Below, piece after piece: positions 25,295 through 34,363 of a stretch of 64,000 nt of DNA. This stretch comes from CAZOZP01 sp964584325. Lineage in GTDB: Bacteria; Bacteroidota; Ignavibacteria; Ignavibacteriales; Melioribacteraceae. The position numbers and the translations under genes were made by a program. Below the pieces are notes generated by a model. That model saw only the letters and a program-made list of their open reading frames with translations, ran no database searches and was not told where the DNA came from. Every line of letters begins with the position of its first letter. The stretch's first letter is position 1. The stretch spans positions 1-64,000 of the forward strand of contig CAZOZP010000002.1 of NCBI GenBank assembly GCA_964584325.1, given 5' to 3'.

Positions 25295-26469
25295 TATCCC
25301 GTAAATCTTTTGCAGGAAAAGAAGGCAAGGATGTCAGATCAGACTGTTTTATAGAGCTTGAGTTGAAATCCGGCGGAGTTTTTGATATTTCTTTAACAAG
25401 TAAGGTGAAAGCTCTTTACGGAAATTCAATAATTAATCAGATTGAAGAACTATGCAGTTTTTTTGAACTTCCGCCTTGTACTGTAAGAATTACAGACTCA
25501 GGAGCACTTCCTTTTGTAATTTCAGCCAGATTTGAAACTGCCGTAAAAAGACTATTTCCGGAAACTGAGAAAGAATACCTTCCAGAGAAATTTTTTCATG
25601 TAGGAATTAAAACTGAAAAGAATCATATTCGAAGAAGCAGACTCTATCTACCGGGAAATGAACCTAAGTATTTTATAAACGCTGGTCTCCACAGTCCTGA
25701 TGGAATTATCCTTGATCTTGAGGATTCTGTGCATCCTGATGAAAAGGATGCTGCTGCAATACTAGTCAGAAATGCATTGAGATGTGTAAACTTCTATGGA
25801 GCTGAATTAATGGTACGGATAAACCAGATGCCTGCAGGGTTAAATGATCTGAAGTATATTGTACCAAATGGTGTTCAGGTAATTCTAGTACCAAAGTGCG
25901 AAAATGCGGAAGAATTAAATAGAATTGAAATGGAAATAACCAGATTGAAAAATACTCACAGTATTCTTGAAGATATTTTGTTAATGCCAATTATTGAAAG
26001 TGCGGAGGGCGTCTTAAATGCTCAAAAAATTGCCAAGGCTTCTCCCAACGTTTGCGCTTTGGCTATCGGACTTGAAGATTATACTGCCGATATAGGAGCC
26101 ATTAAAACAAACACTGGAAATGAGAGTCTTTTTGCCAGGTGTACTGTAATAAATTCAGCTAAAGCAGCCGGAATTCAGGCCATTGATTCAGTTTTTGCTG
26201 ATATTGAGGATTCAGACGCCCTTAGACAGTCAGTTATTGATGCCAGGGCACTGGGATTTGAAGGGAAAGGCTGTATTCATCCCGCACAGATTTCAATTAT
26301 TCATGATGCATTTAAACCTTCTGACCAAGAGATTCAGAGAGCAATTCAAATTGTGAACGCTTTTGAAAAAGCAAGTTTTGATGGAAAAGGTGTGATTGCA
26401 CTCGGGAATAAAATGATAGATCCCCCGGTAGTAAAAAGAGCACAAAATTTGCTTAGGAGTTTACAATGA
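25291..26469 (+). CDS. citDE: Citrate lyase gamma-beta fusion (CitD acyl carrier + CitE)
   Basis: A 392-residue fusion. Residues about 1-95 look like the acyl carrier CitD: the S17-D18-C19 motif is the expected attachment site of the phosphoribosyl-dephospho-CoA group, and the SGALPFVISARFE end is typical. From about residue 112 it is a CitE-type HpcH/HpaI aldolase (RSRLYLPGNEPKYF, DGIILDLEDSVHPDEK, a GIEDYTADIG-like segment, GFEGKGCIHPAQI) that cleaves citryl thioester to oxaloacetate and acetyl thioester. The two subunits are normally separate genes. The ATG overlaps the upstream stop (ATGA) with a strong AAAGGAGG; citF overlaps downstream. CitC, CitG and CitX are not seen here. Confidence 0.88.
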   Translation: MISRKSFAGKEGKDVRSDCFIELELKSGGVFDISLTSKVKALYGNSIINQIEELCSFFELPPCTVRITDSGALPFVISARFETAVKRLFPETEKEYLPEKFFHVGIKTEKNHIRRSRLYLPGNEPKYFINAGLHSPDGIILDLEDSVHPDEKDAAAILVRNALRCVNFYGAELMVRINQMPAGLNDLKYIVPNGVQVILVPKCENAEELNRIEMEITRLKNTHSILEDILLMPIIESAEGVLNAQKIAKASPNVCALAIGLEDYTADIGAIKTNTGNESLFARCTVINSAKAAGIQAIDSVFADIEDSDALRQSVIDARALGFEGKGCIHPAQISIIHDAFKPSDQEIQRAIQIVNAFEKASFDGKGVIALGNKMIDPPVVKRAQNLLRSLQ

Positions 26470-28022
26470 ACTTAATAATGAATTCAGCCGGAAGATTTGT
26501 GCCTGACCAAGTTAACAATTGTCCGCAAATACCTTTTCCGGGAGTTGGCGCTCACAAACCTGTAGGAAATAAATACGGCAGAAAGATTTATTCGTGCGCC
26601 GATTATCCTTCAGACGGTAACAAACTTACTTCTACTCTTAAAGAAGCACTTATAAAATGCGGCATCTCGGATGGAATGACAATTTCAACGCATCATCATC
26701 TCCGCGATGGCGATACACTTACCAACAATCTATTCGATGCCATATTTGAACTTGGAATTAAAGACATACGATGGTTCCCGAGTGCCTCATTCCCTTGTCA
26801 CGCATATCTTGTTAAATATCTGGAGAATGGCACCATCCATCATATTGAAGGGAGTATGAACGGACCTCTCGGACGATTTACATCAGAAGGCAAAATGAAA
26901 GGAACAGGAATTCTCCGTTCACACGGTGGCCGCTATCAGGCAATACAGGATGGCGAAGTAAAAATCGATATTGCTGTTATTGCTGCACCTTCGGCTGATG
27001 CATTCGGAAATGCTAATGGACTATACGGCCCTTCTGCATGTGGTCCATTAGGATTCGCACTTCCGGATTCTGAATATGCGGATAAAGTAATAGTTGTTAC
27101 AGACAATCTCATCCCTTTCCCATGTATTCCATGGCAGATTCAAGGCAATAATGTTGACTGTGTTGTTAAGGTTTGCTCTTTAGGCGATACGTCAAAAATT
27201 GTATCCGGCAGCACCAGTATAACAAAAAGTCCGGATAGGCTTCTTATCGCCAATTATGTAGCACAATTTATCGACGATTCCGGAATTATGCAGAACGGAT
27301 TCTCTTTTCAGGCCGGTTCCGGTGGAATTAATTTAGCATTTGTTAGGTTCCTGAAAGATAGAATGATAAAAAAAAATATTAAAGCTTCTTTTATCAGAGG
27401 AGGAAGTACAAAATATCTGGTTGAAATGCTGGAAGAAGGACTAACTGAATATATTCTTGACGGCCAGACTTTTGATCTTGAAGGAGTCAGATCAATGCGG
27501 GATAATCCCCGTCACGCGGCATCAAGTCCGTTTACCAGCTATAATTATCATAGCAAGGGTAATTTCGCATCTATGATAGATGCCGCAGTATTAGGTGCTA
27601 CAGAAGTTGATCTTAATTTCAACGGAAATGTTGTTACACATTCAGACGGCTGTCTTCTGCACGGAATAGGCGGTTGGCAAAACTGTCTTTTTGCTAAATG
27701 CACTATATTAGCCTTACCATCTTTTCGTGATAGAATTCCGGTAATCAAAGAGAATGTTACAACTCTTTGCGGACCCGGAAATCTAATAGATGTTGTAGTT
27801 ACCGAAAGGGGTATTGCAATTAACCCGCTTCGCGAAGACCTCATTGATAAAGTAAAAAACAGCAGACTGCCGATTAAAACAATTGAAGAAATTTATGATG
27901 AAGCAATTAATATTTGCGGTGGGAAACCTACTCCCCCGCTCCTGAAGAATGAGCATCCTGTTGCCGTTGTAAAATGGGTTGATGGAACTCTTATTGATAC
28001 TGTATTTCAACTGGATATTTAA
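26466..28022 (+). CDS. citF: Citrate lyase alpha subunit (citrate CoA/ACP transferase)
   Basis: A 518-residue CitF that moves the acyl carrier thioester from acetyl-ACP to citrate. Family signatures: STHHHLRDGDTLTNN near residues 77-91, SFQAGSGGINLA near 280, GGSTKYLVEMLEEGLTEY near 320, and FDLEGVRSMRDNPRHAAS near 340. The length matches CitF (about 510). It overlaps the CitD-CitE gene by 4 bp with TAGGAG upstream and closes the operon. Together they form an ATP-independent citrate lyase, not ATP-citrate lyase. Confidence 0.93.
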   Translation: MNLIMNSAGRFVPDQVNNCPQIPFPGVGAHKPVGNKYGRKIYSCADYPSDGNKLTSTLKEALIKCGISDGMTISTHHHLRDGDTLTNNLFDAIFELGIKDIRWFPSASFPCHAYLVKYLENGTIHHIEGSMNGPLGRFTSEGKMKGTGILRSHGGRYQAIQDGEVKIDIAVIAAPSADAFGNANGLYGPSACGPLGFALPDSEYADKVIVVTDNLIPFPCIPWQIQGNNVDCVVKVCSLGDTSKIVSGSTSITKSPDRLLIANYVAQFIDDSGIMQNGFSFQAGSGGINLAFVRFLKDRMIKKNIKASFIRGGSTKYLVEMLEEGLTEYILDGQTFDLEGVRSMRDNPRHAASSPFTSYNYHSKGNFASMIDAAVLGATEVDLNFNGNVVTHSDGCLLHGIGGWQNCLFAKCTILALPSFRDRIPVIKENVTTLCGPGNLIDVVVTERGIAINPLREDLIDKVKNSRLPIKTIEEIYDEAINICGGKPTPPLLKNEHPVAVVKWVDGTLIDTVFQLDI

Positions 28023-28102
28023 TTGTTTTTAATTGCCGTAGAAGATTTAATAAATTATATTTACATAGAAATCAATTTGAATTTTCAGGAATAATCTTTT
28101 TA

Positions 28103-30460
28103 ATGGATTCTACACTTTCAGCATTGCTTGAACAACTTCGAAAATCAGAAGAAAAATACAAAATGCTAATTGAATTCGCACCCGATGCTTTTTTTCAGGG
28201 TGATCCATTAGGTAATTTCATACAAGTAAACCACAAAGCTGAAGAAATAACCGGATATGACCGAGAAGAATTACTGAAAATGAATATGTCTGATCTTTTT
28301 GTTGAAGATGTATTATCTTTAAAGCCTCTTAGATACGACTTGCTTAATGAAGGAAAAACCGTAATTTCTGAAAGGGTTATTCAGTGCAAGACCGGAATAC
28401 TTATTCCAATTGAAATGAATTCAAGAAAACTGCCTGATGGAACCTATCAATCATTCTTCCGTGATATCTCTGAAAGAAAACAAAGTGAAGATAAGCTTAT
28501 TGCCGCAAATCTTGAGATACAATCAATAAGAAATGCCCTGGTTTTCAAGAAAATGAAAAAACACTCGACTGAATTAGAGAATATGCTTAAAGAACAGTCA
28601 AGAGATCTGGAAATTCTCGCAAAGAAGGAATTTCTTCTGTCAGAAGCACAAAAAGCAGGCCGCATCGGGATATACGATTTCGATTTAGTGTCTAACACAT
28701 GGTATTCTTCTGATGTTTTAGATGAAATATTCGGCCTTGAGGATACTCCGGAAAGGGATTTTAAGACTTGGGAGAAATTGCTCCATCCTGATTATAAAGA
28801 AAAAATGATTGATTATTTTCTTCAGGATGTAATTGAGGCAAAACAAGACTTTGTAATGGATTATAAAATTATAAGACTATCTGACGGAGCTGAACGCTGG
28901 GTTCACGGAAAAGGTAAACTAAGATTCAATTCTGAAGGTGTTCCTATAAACATGATTGGTGTTATTCAGGATATAACTGAATTGAAATATGCCGAAGAAG
29001 AATTAAAAGAAATTAGCGACAGATTCGAGAAAGCTTTTAAAGTAAATCCGGATGCTATTAACATTAATAGATTGTCTGACGGATTATACATTGAAGTTAA
29101 CGATGGCTTTCTTAAGTCCACAGGATATTCAAAAGAAGAAGTAATTGGAAAGACTTCACTTGAAATTAATATTTGGCATAATTTATCAGATAGGCACAAA
29201 CTTATAGACACCCTAAATAAAGAAGGGCAGGCGATTAATCTTGAGGCCCGGTTTGTAAAAAAAAACGGAGATGTTGTAGAAGGACTAATTTCGGCAGCCA
29301 TTATTATGTTGAAAGGATGTCAGCATATTATATCAATTACAAGAGATATTTCTATTCTGAAAGCCGCAAGAAAGCAACAGCATAAACTTTCGCAGGCTCT
29401 TAAACAAAGTCCGGCTATTGTAATGATTCTTGATTATTCAGGCTGCATAGAATTTCTTAACAATAGGTTCAAAGAACTTTTTGAGGGGAATCTTATGATT
29501 ACAGGCACTAACATTTTCCTGGAAAAACCTGCATGCAACAACGATGCACTTTTTTCAAAACTCAGGCAAATCATCTCTTCCGGAGGTGAATGGTCCGGGG
29601 AATTAATTCTTAAGACAAAGGATAATCTTCAAAAGTGGTTTTACCTCCAGGTGTCACAAGTATCTGACATTGAGTCTGATACAGAATATTTTTTGGTTTC
29701 CGGAGAAGACATAGATGAGAGCAAAAAGGCATTTGAAGAACTTATTATTGCCAAAGAATGGGCAGAAGCTGCAAGCAAAGCCAAATCTGTTTTTCTTGCA
29801 AATATGAGTCATGAACTCCGCACTCCACTTATGGGTATTCTTGGCTATTCAGAACTTTTAACCACATCTCTCGAAGGCGAGTATAAAGAAATGGCTGAGG
29901 GCATCAACAGAACCGGACAAAGGCTTTTGAAAAATCTAAGTCTGGTATTAGACCGCTCCAGACTCGAATCTGCTAAACAAGAAATTTCATTTGTTAATGT
30001 AGATTTAGCACCTGTAATCCAAGAAATAGCAGATGGTTTTGCCGGTGCCGCAAAGGTTAAAGGCCTTGGATACGAAATTAAGATTGAAACTGAAGTTCTT
30101 CCAATACTTACTGATCCTGAAATGGTCAAAGTAATTCTGGACAATCTGATAAATAATGCTGTTAAGTTTACTAACAAAGGACTAGTAAGGATAAGAGCCG
30201 GAATATCAAATCTCAATTCTTCAAAAGAAATATTTATTGAAATTAAAGATACAGGCATTGGAATTAAGACTAAGGACATTCCAGTTATTTTTATGGAATT
30301 CCGACAGCTAAGCGAAGGAACAACAAAAAGCTATCCGGGCACAGGGCTTGGGCTTTCTATTTCTCAGAAATACACCGAACTTCTTGGCGGAAGACTTACA
30401 GTTGAAAGCACTTTAGGTATCGGCTCAGTTTTTACCGTTTTTCTCCCCATATCAAAATAG
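28103..30460 (+). CDS. Soluble multi-PAS sensor histidine kinase
   Basis: A 785-residue hybrid-free histidine kinase without membrane segments. PAS-like domains lie near residues 15-125, 175-295, 305-418 and 428-545. HisKA follows with phospho-histidine H570 (NMSHELRTP), then a HATPase_c with N-box N681/N685 and G boxes (KDTGIGI, GTGLGLSIS). It starts 80 bp after citF on the same strand and converges with korDABC, so it may sense a metabolic or redox signal for this region. No cognate regulator is adjacent. Confidence 0.9.
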   Translation: MDSTLSALLEQLRKSEEKYKMLIEFAPDAFFQGDPLGNFIQVNHKAEEITGYDREELLKMNMSDLFVEDVLSLKPLRYDLLNEGKTVISERVIQCKTGILIPIEMNSRKLPDGTYQSFFRDISERKQSEDKLIAANLEIQSIRNALVFKKMKKHSTELENMLKEQSRDLEILAKKEFLLSEAQKAGRIGIYDFDLVSNTWYSSDVLDEIFGLEDTPERDFKTWEKLLHPDYKEKMIDYFLQDVIEAKQDFVMDYKIIRLSDGAERWVHGKGKLRFNSEGVPINMIGVIQDITELKYAEEELKEISDRFEKAFKVNPDAININRLSDGLYIEVNDGFLKSTGYSKEEVIGKTSLEINIWHNLSDRHKLIDTLNKEGQAINLEARFVKKNGDVVEGLISAAIIMLKGCQHIISITRDISILKAARKQQHKLSQALKQSPAIVMILDYSGCIEFLNNRFKELFEGNLMITGTNIFLEKPACNNDALFSKLRQIISSGGEWSGELILKTKDNLQKWFYLQVSQVSDIESDTEYFLVSGEDIDESKKAFEELIIAKEWAEAASKAKSVFLANMSHELRTPLMGILGYSELLTTSLEGEYKEMAEGINRTGQRLLKNLSLVLDRSRLESAKQEISFVNVDLAPVIQEIADGFAGAAKVKGLGYEIKIETEVLPILTDPEMVKVILDNLINNAVKFTNKGLVRIRAGISNLNSSKEIFIEIKDTGIGIKTKDIPVIFMEFRQLSEGTTKSYPGTGLGLSISQKYTELLGGRLTVESTLGIGSVFTVFLPISK

Positions 30461-30516
30461 CTCTTTAACAATAATTTCTGCGTAGAACAGCCCTCTTATT
30501 GGTGTCTTTTGAAAAA

Positions 30517-31050
30517 TCAGACTAATTCCATACCTTTATATAATGCTGTTTCGTTCAGCGGAATCAGTTTATGGTACCTTTCCGGTAAAACAAGTTTTAA
30601 TCCTTTAATGATATTTTCAAGCTGAATAATATTTCGTTTTTTTAGAAATGCTCCCAGCACAATCATATTCATGATTTTAGTGTTATTTAATAAAGATGCT
30701 TGCCTGGCAGCTTCAATTCCGATCACTTCAATGTCGTTTCTCTCAGGTACTCTAATAACACTACTCTGTTCATAAATCAGCAGTCCGCCTGTTTTTACTT
30801 TGCTTTCAAATTTATCAATTGAAGGCTGGTTTAGTGCAATAAGCGTATCATATCGTGATATAATAGGAGAGCTGATTTTTGTATCGCTTATTATTGTTAT
30901 GCAGTTAGCGGTTCCACCCCGCATTTCAGGCCCATATGAAGGCATCCAGCTAACTTCTTTATCCTCAATAACTCCTGCATAACAGAGAATCTGACCCATT
31001 GAAAGTACTCCCTGGCCTCCGAATCCGGATATTAAAATTTCTTCTGTCAT
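30517..31050 (-). CDS. korC: 2-oxoacid:ferredoxin oxidoreductase gamma subunit
   Basis: A 177-residue gamma subunit of a four-subunit CoA-acylating 2-oxoacid:ferredoxin oxidoreductase. The N-terminus ISGFGGQGVLSMGQILCYAG is the family mark, with PSYGPEMRGGTANC near residues 38-51. It is the last gene of korD-korA-korB-korC, overlapping korB by 4 bp. The operon could equally encode a branched-chain (VOR) enzyme; the citrate operon next door favours 2-oxoglutarate. Confidence 0.88.
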   Translation of the reverse strand: MTEEILISGFGGQGVLSMGQILCYAGVIEDKEVSWMPSYGPEMRGGTANCITIISDTKISSPIISRYDTLIALNQPSIDKFESKVKTGGLLIYEQSSVIRVPERNDIEVIGIEAARQASLLNNTKIMNMIVLGAFLKKRNIIQLENIIKGLKLVLPERYHKLIPLNETALYKGMELV

Positions 31051-31850
31051 TGTTTCACCTCGGATTGTGGCACTTTAATATCTCCCAGCGGATAGTATTG
31101 TAACATATTATCCTCCAACCAATTATTAGACTCTATCGGTGTCATTTTCCAGTTTGACGGACAATTTGAAACAATCTCAACAAAAGATAAACCTTTATTT
31201 AATTTTTGAAATTCAAATCCTTTTTTTATTGCCGCTTTTGCTCTTCTAACATTCTTGGGAGAATTAACAGCTTGCCGTGTAGCAAAATAAACTCCGGGTA
31301 AAGCAGCTATCATTTCAGTAATTTTTAAAGGCATTCCCATGGTTACTGAATCTCTTCCGTCAGGAGAAGTAGTAGATTTCATACCTTCAAGAGTTGTAGG
31401 AGCCATTTGGCCGCCTGTCATACCATAGATTCCATTATTCAGAAAAATAACCAAAATATTTTCACCCCGATTACAAGTATGAATAGTTTCCCCTGTACCA
31501 ATTGCAGCAAGATCACCATCTCCTTGATAAGAAAAAACATATTTTTCCGGAAGCACTCTTTTGATTCCTGTTGCCACGGCAGTTGCTCGGCCATGAGCTG
31601 CTTCAGCCATATCCAGGTCAAGATAATTGTAAGCAAAAACAGAACAACCAACAGGAGCTACGCCTATTGTTTCAGACTGTATTCCTAATTCATCTATTAC
31701 TTCAGCAATAATTCTGTGAGCAACACCGTGGCCGCATCCGGGACAATAGTGCATTGGAATATCAATTAATGTTTTAGGTCGAACATAGACAATGTTCTCC
31801 GGACTATACAAATTTTCACAATTATCTGAAATCAAAGAGTCATCATTCAT
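31047..31850 (-). CDS. korB: 2-oxoacid:ferredoxin oxidoreductase beta subunit (TPP-binding)
   Basis: A 267-residue beta subunit carrying the thiamine pyrophosphate site: GDGDLAAIG … LNN, the GDG-x(~25)-NN motif, plus CPGCGHG near residue 36, which fits the Fe-S/TPP subunit. The frame could begin 13 codons earlier at 31889. The ATG at 31850 has GGAGGCGG directly upstream and gives only an 8-bp overlap with korA, so I choose it. Confidence 0.9.
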   Translation of the reverse strand: MNDDSLISDNCENLYSPENIVYVRPKTLIDIPMHYCPGCGHGVAHRIIAEVIDELGIQSETIGVAPVGCSVFAYNYLDLDMAEAAHGRATAVATGIKRVLPEKYVFSYQGDGDLAAIGTGETIHTCNRGENILVIFLNNGIYGMTGGQMAPTTLEGMKSTTSPDGRDSVTMGMPLKITEMIAALPGVYFATRQAVNSPKNVRRAKAAIKKGFEFQKLNKGLSFVEIVSNCPSNWKMTPIESNNWLEDNMLQYYPLGDIKVPQSEVKQ

Positions 31851-32916
31851 TTTTACCGCCTCCGCATAATTCCATAATTCTTTCAGCAATTTCTTCAGGT
31901 GCAGGAACTAATCCGCCCATTCTTCCATAAAAATGAACAGGAGTTTTCCCATTAACCGCTAACATAACATCCTCTTTCATCTGACCTGCATTCATTTCGA
32001 CATCAAGTATAAACTTAGCTTTTTTTGTAGATTCGGCAAGTTCTTTGTATGGAAATGGAAATAATGTTATCGGTCTGAATACCCCTGCTTTTATTCCTTT
32101 TGCTTCAACTATCTGGGCTGCCTTTTCACAAATTCTGGCAACCAAACCGAAAGCTGTCAGAACAATATCTGAATCTTTGCATCTGTTTTCTTCATACCGT
32201 ATTTCCTCATTTTCAATAGCCTTATATTTTTCCTGAAGATGAATATTTACAACTTCCATTTTATCAGGTTCAATATGAAGCGATGTTATCACTCTTTTTT
32301 CTGAACCTTCTGGTTTTCCTGTTGTAGCCCACTTTTCAAATTCAGTTTTTCTGGGGAGAGGTTCAAATAACGAAACTTTCTCCATCATCTGCCCCAACGC
32401 ACCATCCGTAAGAATCATAACCGGATTTCTCCATTTAAAAGCAAGTGAAAAACCAAGTTTAACAAAATCGACCATTTCCTGAACAGTTGACGGAGCTAAG
32501 ACAATCAATTTGTAATCGCCATGTCCACCGCCCTTTACAGCCTGAAAATAATCTCCTTGACCAGGTTGAATTGTCCCGAGTCCGGGCCCCCCCCGCATAA
32601 CATTTACTATCAGACAAGGAAGCTCTGCACAGGCAATGTAAGAAATGCCTTCCTGCATTAAACTTATTCCCGGCCCTGATGAAGATGTCCATACAAGTTT
32701 GCCGGTACAGGCAGCACCATAAACCATATTAATTGATGCTATTTCGCTTTCAGCCTGAAGAACAACCATTCCGGTTCTTCTATATGCTTCTCTGCTGAGA
32801 TATTCTAAAATTTCCGATTGCGGAGTTATTGGATATCCAAAATATGCATCGGCTCCAACTCTTATGGCAGCTTCTGCCAATGCTTCATTTCCCTTCATTA
32901 GTTTTAAGTCGCTCAT
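31843..32916 (-). CDS. korA: 2-oxoacid:ferredoxin oxidoreductase alpha subunit
   Basis: A 357-residue alpha subunit (pyrimidine-binding and transketolase C-terminal domains). GNEALAEAAIRVGADAYFGYPITPQSEI begins the protein; AESEIASINMVYGAACTG and TSSSGPGISLMQEGISY follow. It makes or consumes the acyl-CoA while passing electrons to ferredoxin. The length is near both KorA and VorB proteins (350-375), so 2-oxoglutarate is likely but 2-oxoisovalerate is possible. It overlaps korD by 4 bp. Confidence 0.9.
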   Translation of the reverse strand: MSDLKLMKGNEALAEAAIRVGADAYFGYPITPQSEILEYLSREAYRRTGMVVLQAESEIASINMVYGAACTGKLVWTSSSGPGISLMQEGISYIACAELPCLIVNVMRGGPGLGTIQPGQGDYFQAVKGGGHGDYKLIVLAPSTVQEMVDFVKLGFSLAFKWRNPVMILTDGALGQMMEKVSLFEPLPRKTEFEKWATTGKPEGSEKRVITSLHIEPDKMEVVNIHLQEKYKAIENEEIRYEENRCKDSDIVLTAFGLVARICEKAAQIVEAKGIKAGVFRPITLFPFPYKELAESTKKAKFILDVEMNAGQMKEDVMLAVNGKTPVHFYGRMGGLVPAPEEIAERIMELCGGGKNE

Positions 32917-33200
32917 TCGTCCACCTTAATCGTTATGTTCTGAGTGACATTTGATATGCTTGCGATCTCTTTCTTTGTATCACCTGTTTTCCGGAAGACC
33001 TTTATAATTCCTTCGGGACAAACAATAGCGCAATTAGTGCATCCGGTACAATTATCCTCTATTTTTACAACATAATGATAACCTTTTGAGTTAATATCAC
33101 TACTTAATTGAAGTGTATCCTGAGGGCATGCGGAAACACAAAGCTCACAACCTTTGCATTTTTGAATGTCAATCAGTATATCCCCTTTAACTTTTGCCAT
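32913..33200 (-). CDS. korD: 2-oxoacid:ferredoxin oxidoreductase delta subunit (2x[4Fe-4S])
   Basis: A 95-residue ferredoxin-like subunit with two CxxCxxCxxxCP clusters: CKGCELCVSACP near residues 15-26 and CTGCTNCAIVCP near 51-62. It wires the TPP centre to ferredoxin. A GTG at 33206 is possible, but the ATG at 33200 has GAGGTG 5 bp upstream. It is the first gene of the kor operon. A terminator-like hairpin sits directly before the SD. Confidence 0.92.
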   Translation of the reverse strand: MAKVKGDILIDIQKCKGCELCVSACPQDTLQLSSDINSKGYHYVVKIEDNCTGCTNCAIVCPEGIIKVFRKTGDTKKEIASISNVTQNITIKVDE

Positions 33201-33206
33201 ATTCAC

Positions 33207-33514
33207 CTCATAAAAAAAGGCTACAACACATGTAACCTTTTTAATTTATCAATAATTAAAATAATATCAGAACTACAATAACTGTATTCATTTCACTTTC
33301 CTCAATATTCAGAAATCACTTTATCTCAACTCAGTTTCTTAATGAATACATTTTTTTATATTGCACTGTTATAATATTTATTAATGAGTATTCAATAAGA
33401 GGAACAATAATTTATTATGGTTATTAAGCCTATAAATAACAGAGCGCTGTTCAAATATAATAAATTTCAAATAATTTGGCATAAATTATTTGGATTAACG
33501 ATAGTTTAATGAAT
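33207..33514. other. korDABC leader / intergenic region
   Basis: 308 bp without a gene. It holds the hairpin at 33214-33242, and at 33452-33459 the reverse complement of TATATTTG, which matches the TAnnTTTG -7 element. If the latter starts korDABC, the leader is about 245 nt and includes the hairpin. Otherwise the hairpin ends the upstream CD225 gene's transcript. Confidence 0.5.
33214..33242 (-). terminator. Terminator-like hairpin just upstream of korD
   Basis: As minus-strand RNA, AAAAAGGUUAC pairs over 11 positions (one G·U) with GUAGCCUUUUU across a 7-nt loop. A run of seven U follows, then the korD ribosome site. It is either the terminator of the upstream gene or a leader attenuator for korDABC. 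Confidence 0.6.
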
Positions 33515-33901
33515 TTAATAGCCTGAATACCCGGAGAGTCCGGTCATAAAAATAAATATAATGTATAGAATTGTAAAAACGACACCTGCAATAATACTAT
33601 AATTAGCAAATTGGTCAGCTTTTCTTGATGCTTCAATGGCTCCCTGGATATCTCCCGCATTTCTCTTTGAATCTACTTGTGCAGCAAAAACAATAGAAAC
33701 TATACCCAAAGGCAAGCAGCAACATAATGTTGATATAATAGCCTTAACCAAATGATTTTCAATATTCGCCGGCATTGGTCTGTAAGTATTGAATTCAGCA
33801 CCATCCATGGCAGTATTTGAATTTTGAATAGCTGATCCGCATTTGTAACAGAAACTGCTGCCCTCCTGATTCTGAGCACCGCATTTAGGACAAAAGATCA
33901 T
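33515..33901 (-). CDS. Zinc-ribbon CD225/dispanin-like membrane protein
   Basis: A 128-residue protein. An N-terminal zinc ribbon (FCPKCGAQNQEGSSFCYKCG, residues 3-22) is followed by a CD225/dispanin-type hairpin: NHLVKAIISTLCCCLPLGIVSIVFAAQVDSKRNAGD, a re-entrant or membrane helix near residues 50-72, and a second helix near 98-120. Bacterial members of this family are of unknown function. It is third in a tight operon after the PAS kinase and the DUF2752 protein. Confidence 0.82.
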   Translation of the reverse strand: MIFCPKCGAQNQEGSSFCYKCGSAIQNSNTAMDGAEFNTYRPMPANIENHLVKAIISTLCCCLPLGIVSIVFAAQVDSKRNAGDIQGAIEASRKADQFANYSIIAGVVFTILYIIFIFMTGLSGYSGY

Positions 33902-33922
33902 AACGCCTCCTATTTAGTTCTT

Positions 33923-34357
33923 TCAAGTATTTGCCGGGGCAAAATAAGGAATAATATTTCTTATAACCCAGTAAACAATTATTAAACCGGCCAGAGAATA
34001 GAGCATGGCGGCATTAAGTTTCAATGTCGGAAGGCTTTTCCCTGTTAATGATATGTAATGTATATTTATAAAAATATAAATCAGAAAAGGGATATAAAAT
34101 ATCGCTGCCTTATTGTAGTCAGTAACTCTAAAAATATCACCTTTTACCAGAGCATTAAAACTTCTCAAAGAACCGCAACCCGGACAGTAAGTCCCTGTTA
34201 TTTCGTGCCACAAACATCTTGGATAAAATCCATAAATATCGGGCGGATAAGCATACAATAAAATTAGACCTAAAAAAAACATCAAATCGATAACTACTGT
34301 AATAATTTTTGTTCTATTTACAGATTCAGCAGCAATATTTACATTTTCAAATAACAT
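33923..34357 (-). CDS. DUF2752 membrane protein
   Basis: A 144-residue protein with about three membrane helices (residues 20-40, 85-105, 118-138). It carries the DUF2752 core, with PRCLWHEITGTYCPGCGSLRS near residues 46-66 holding the CPGCG motif. Its function is unknown. It starts 6 bp after the stop of the upstream PAS kinase and lies 21 bp before the CD225-like gene. DUF2752 and CD225/zinc-ribbon proteins often sit together in Bacteroidota-like genomes (from memory, not checked). Confidence 0.82.
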   Translation of the reverse strand: MLFENVNIAAESVNRTKIITVVIDLMFFLGLILLYAYPPDIYGFYPRCLWHEITGTYCPGCGSLRSFNALVKGDIFRVTDYNKAAIFYIPFLIYIFINIHYISLTGKSLPTLKLNAAMLYSLAGLIIVYWVIRNIIPYFAPANT

Positions 34358-34363
34358 TAAAAC

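Noticed and set aside
25291..28022. ATP-citrate lyase
   Set aside because: The domains are CitD, CitE and CitF; no ATP-grasp or succinyl-CoA-synthetase-like part is present.
31843..31889. korB starting at 31889
   Set aside because: The ATG at 31850 has a strong GGAGGCGG and a much smaller overlap with korA.
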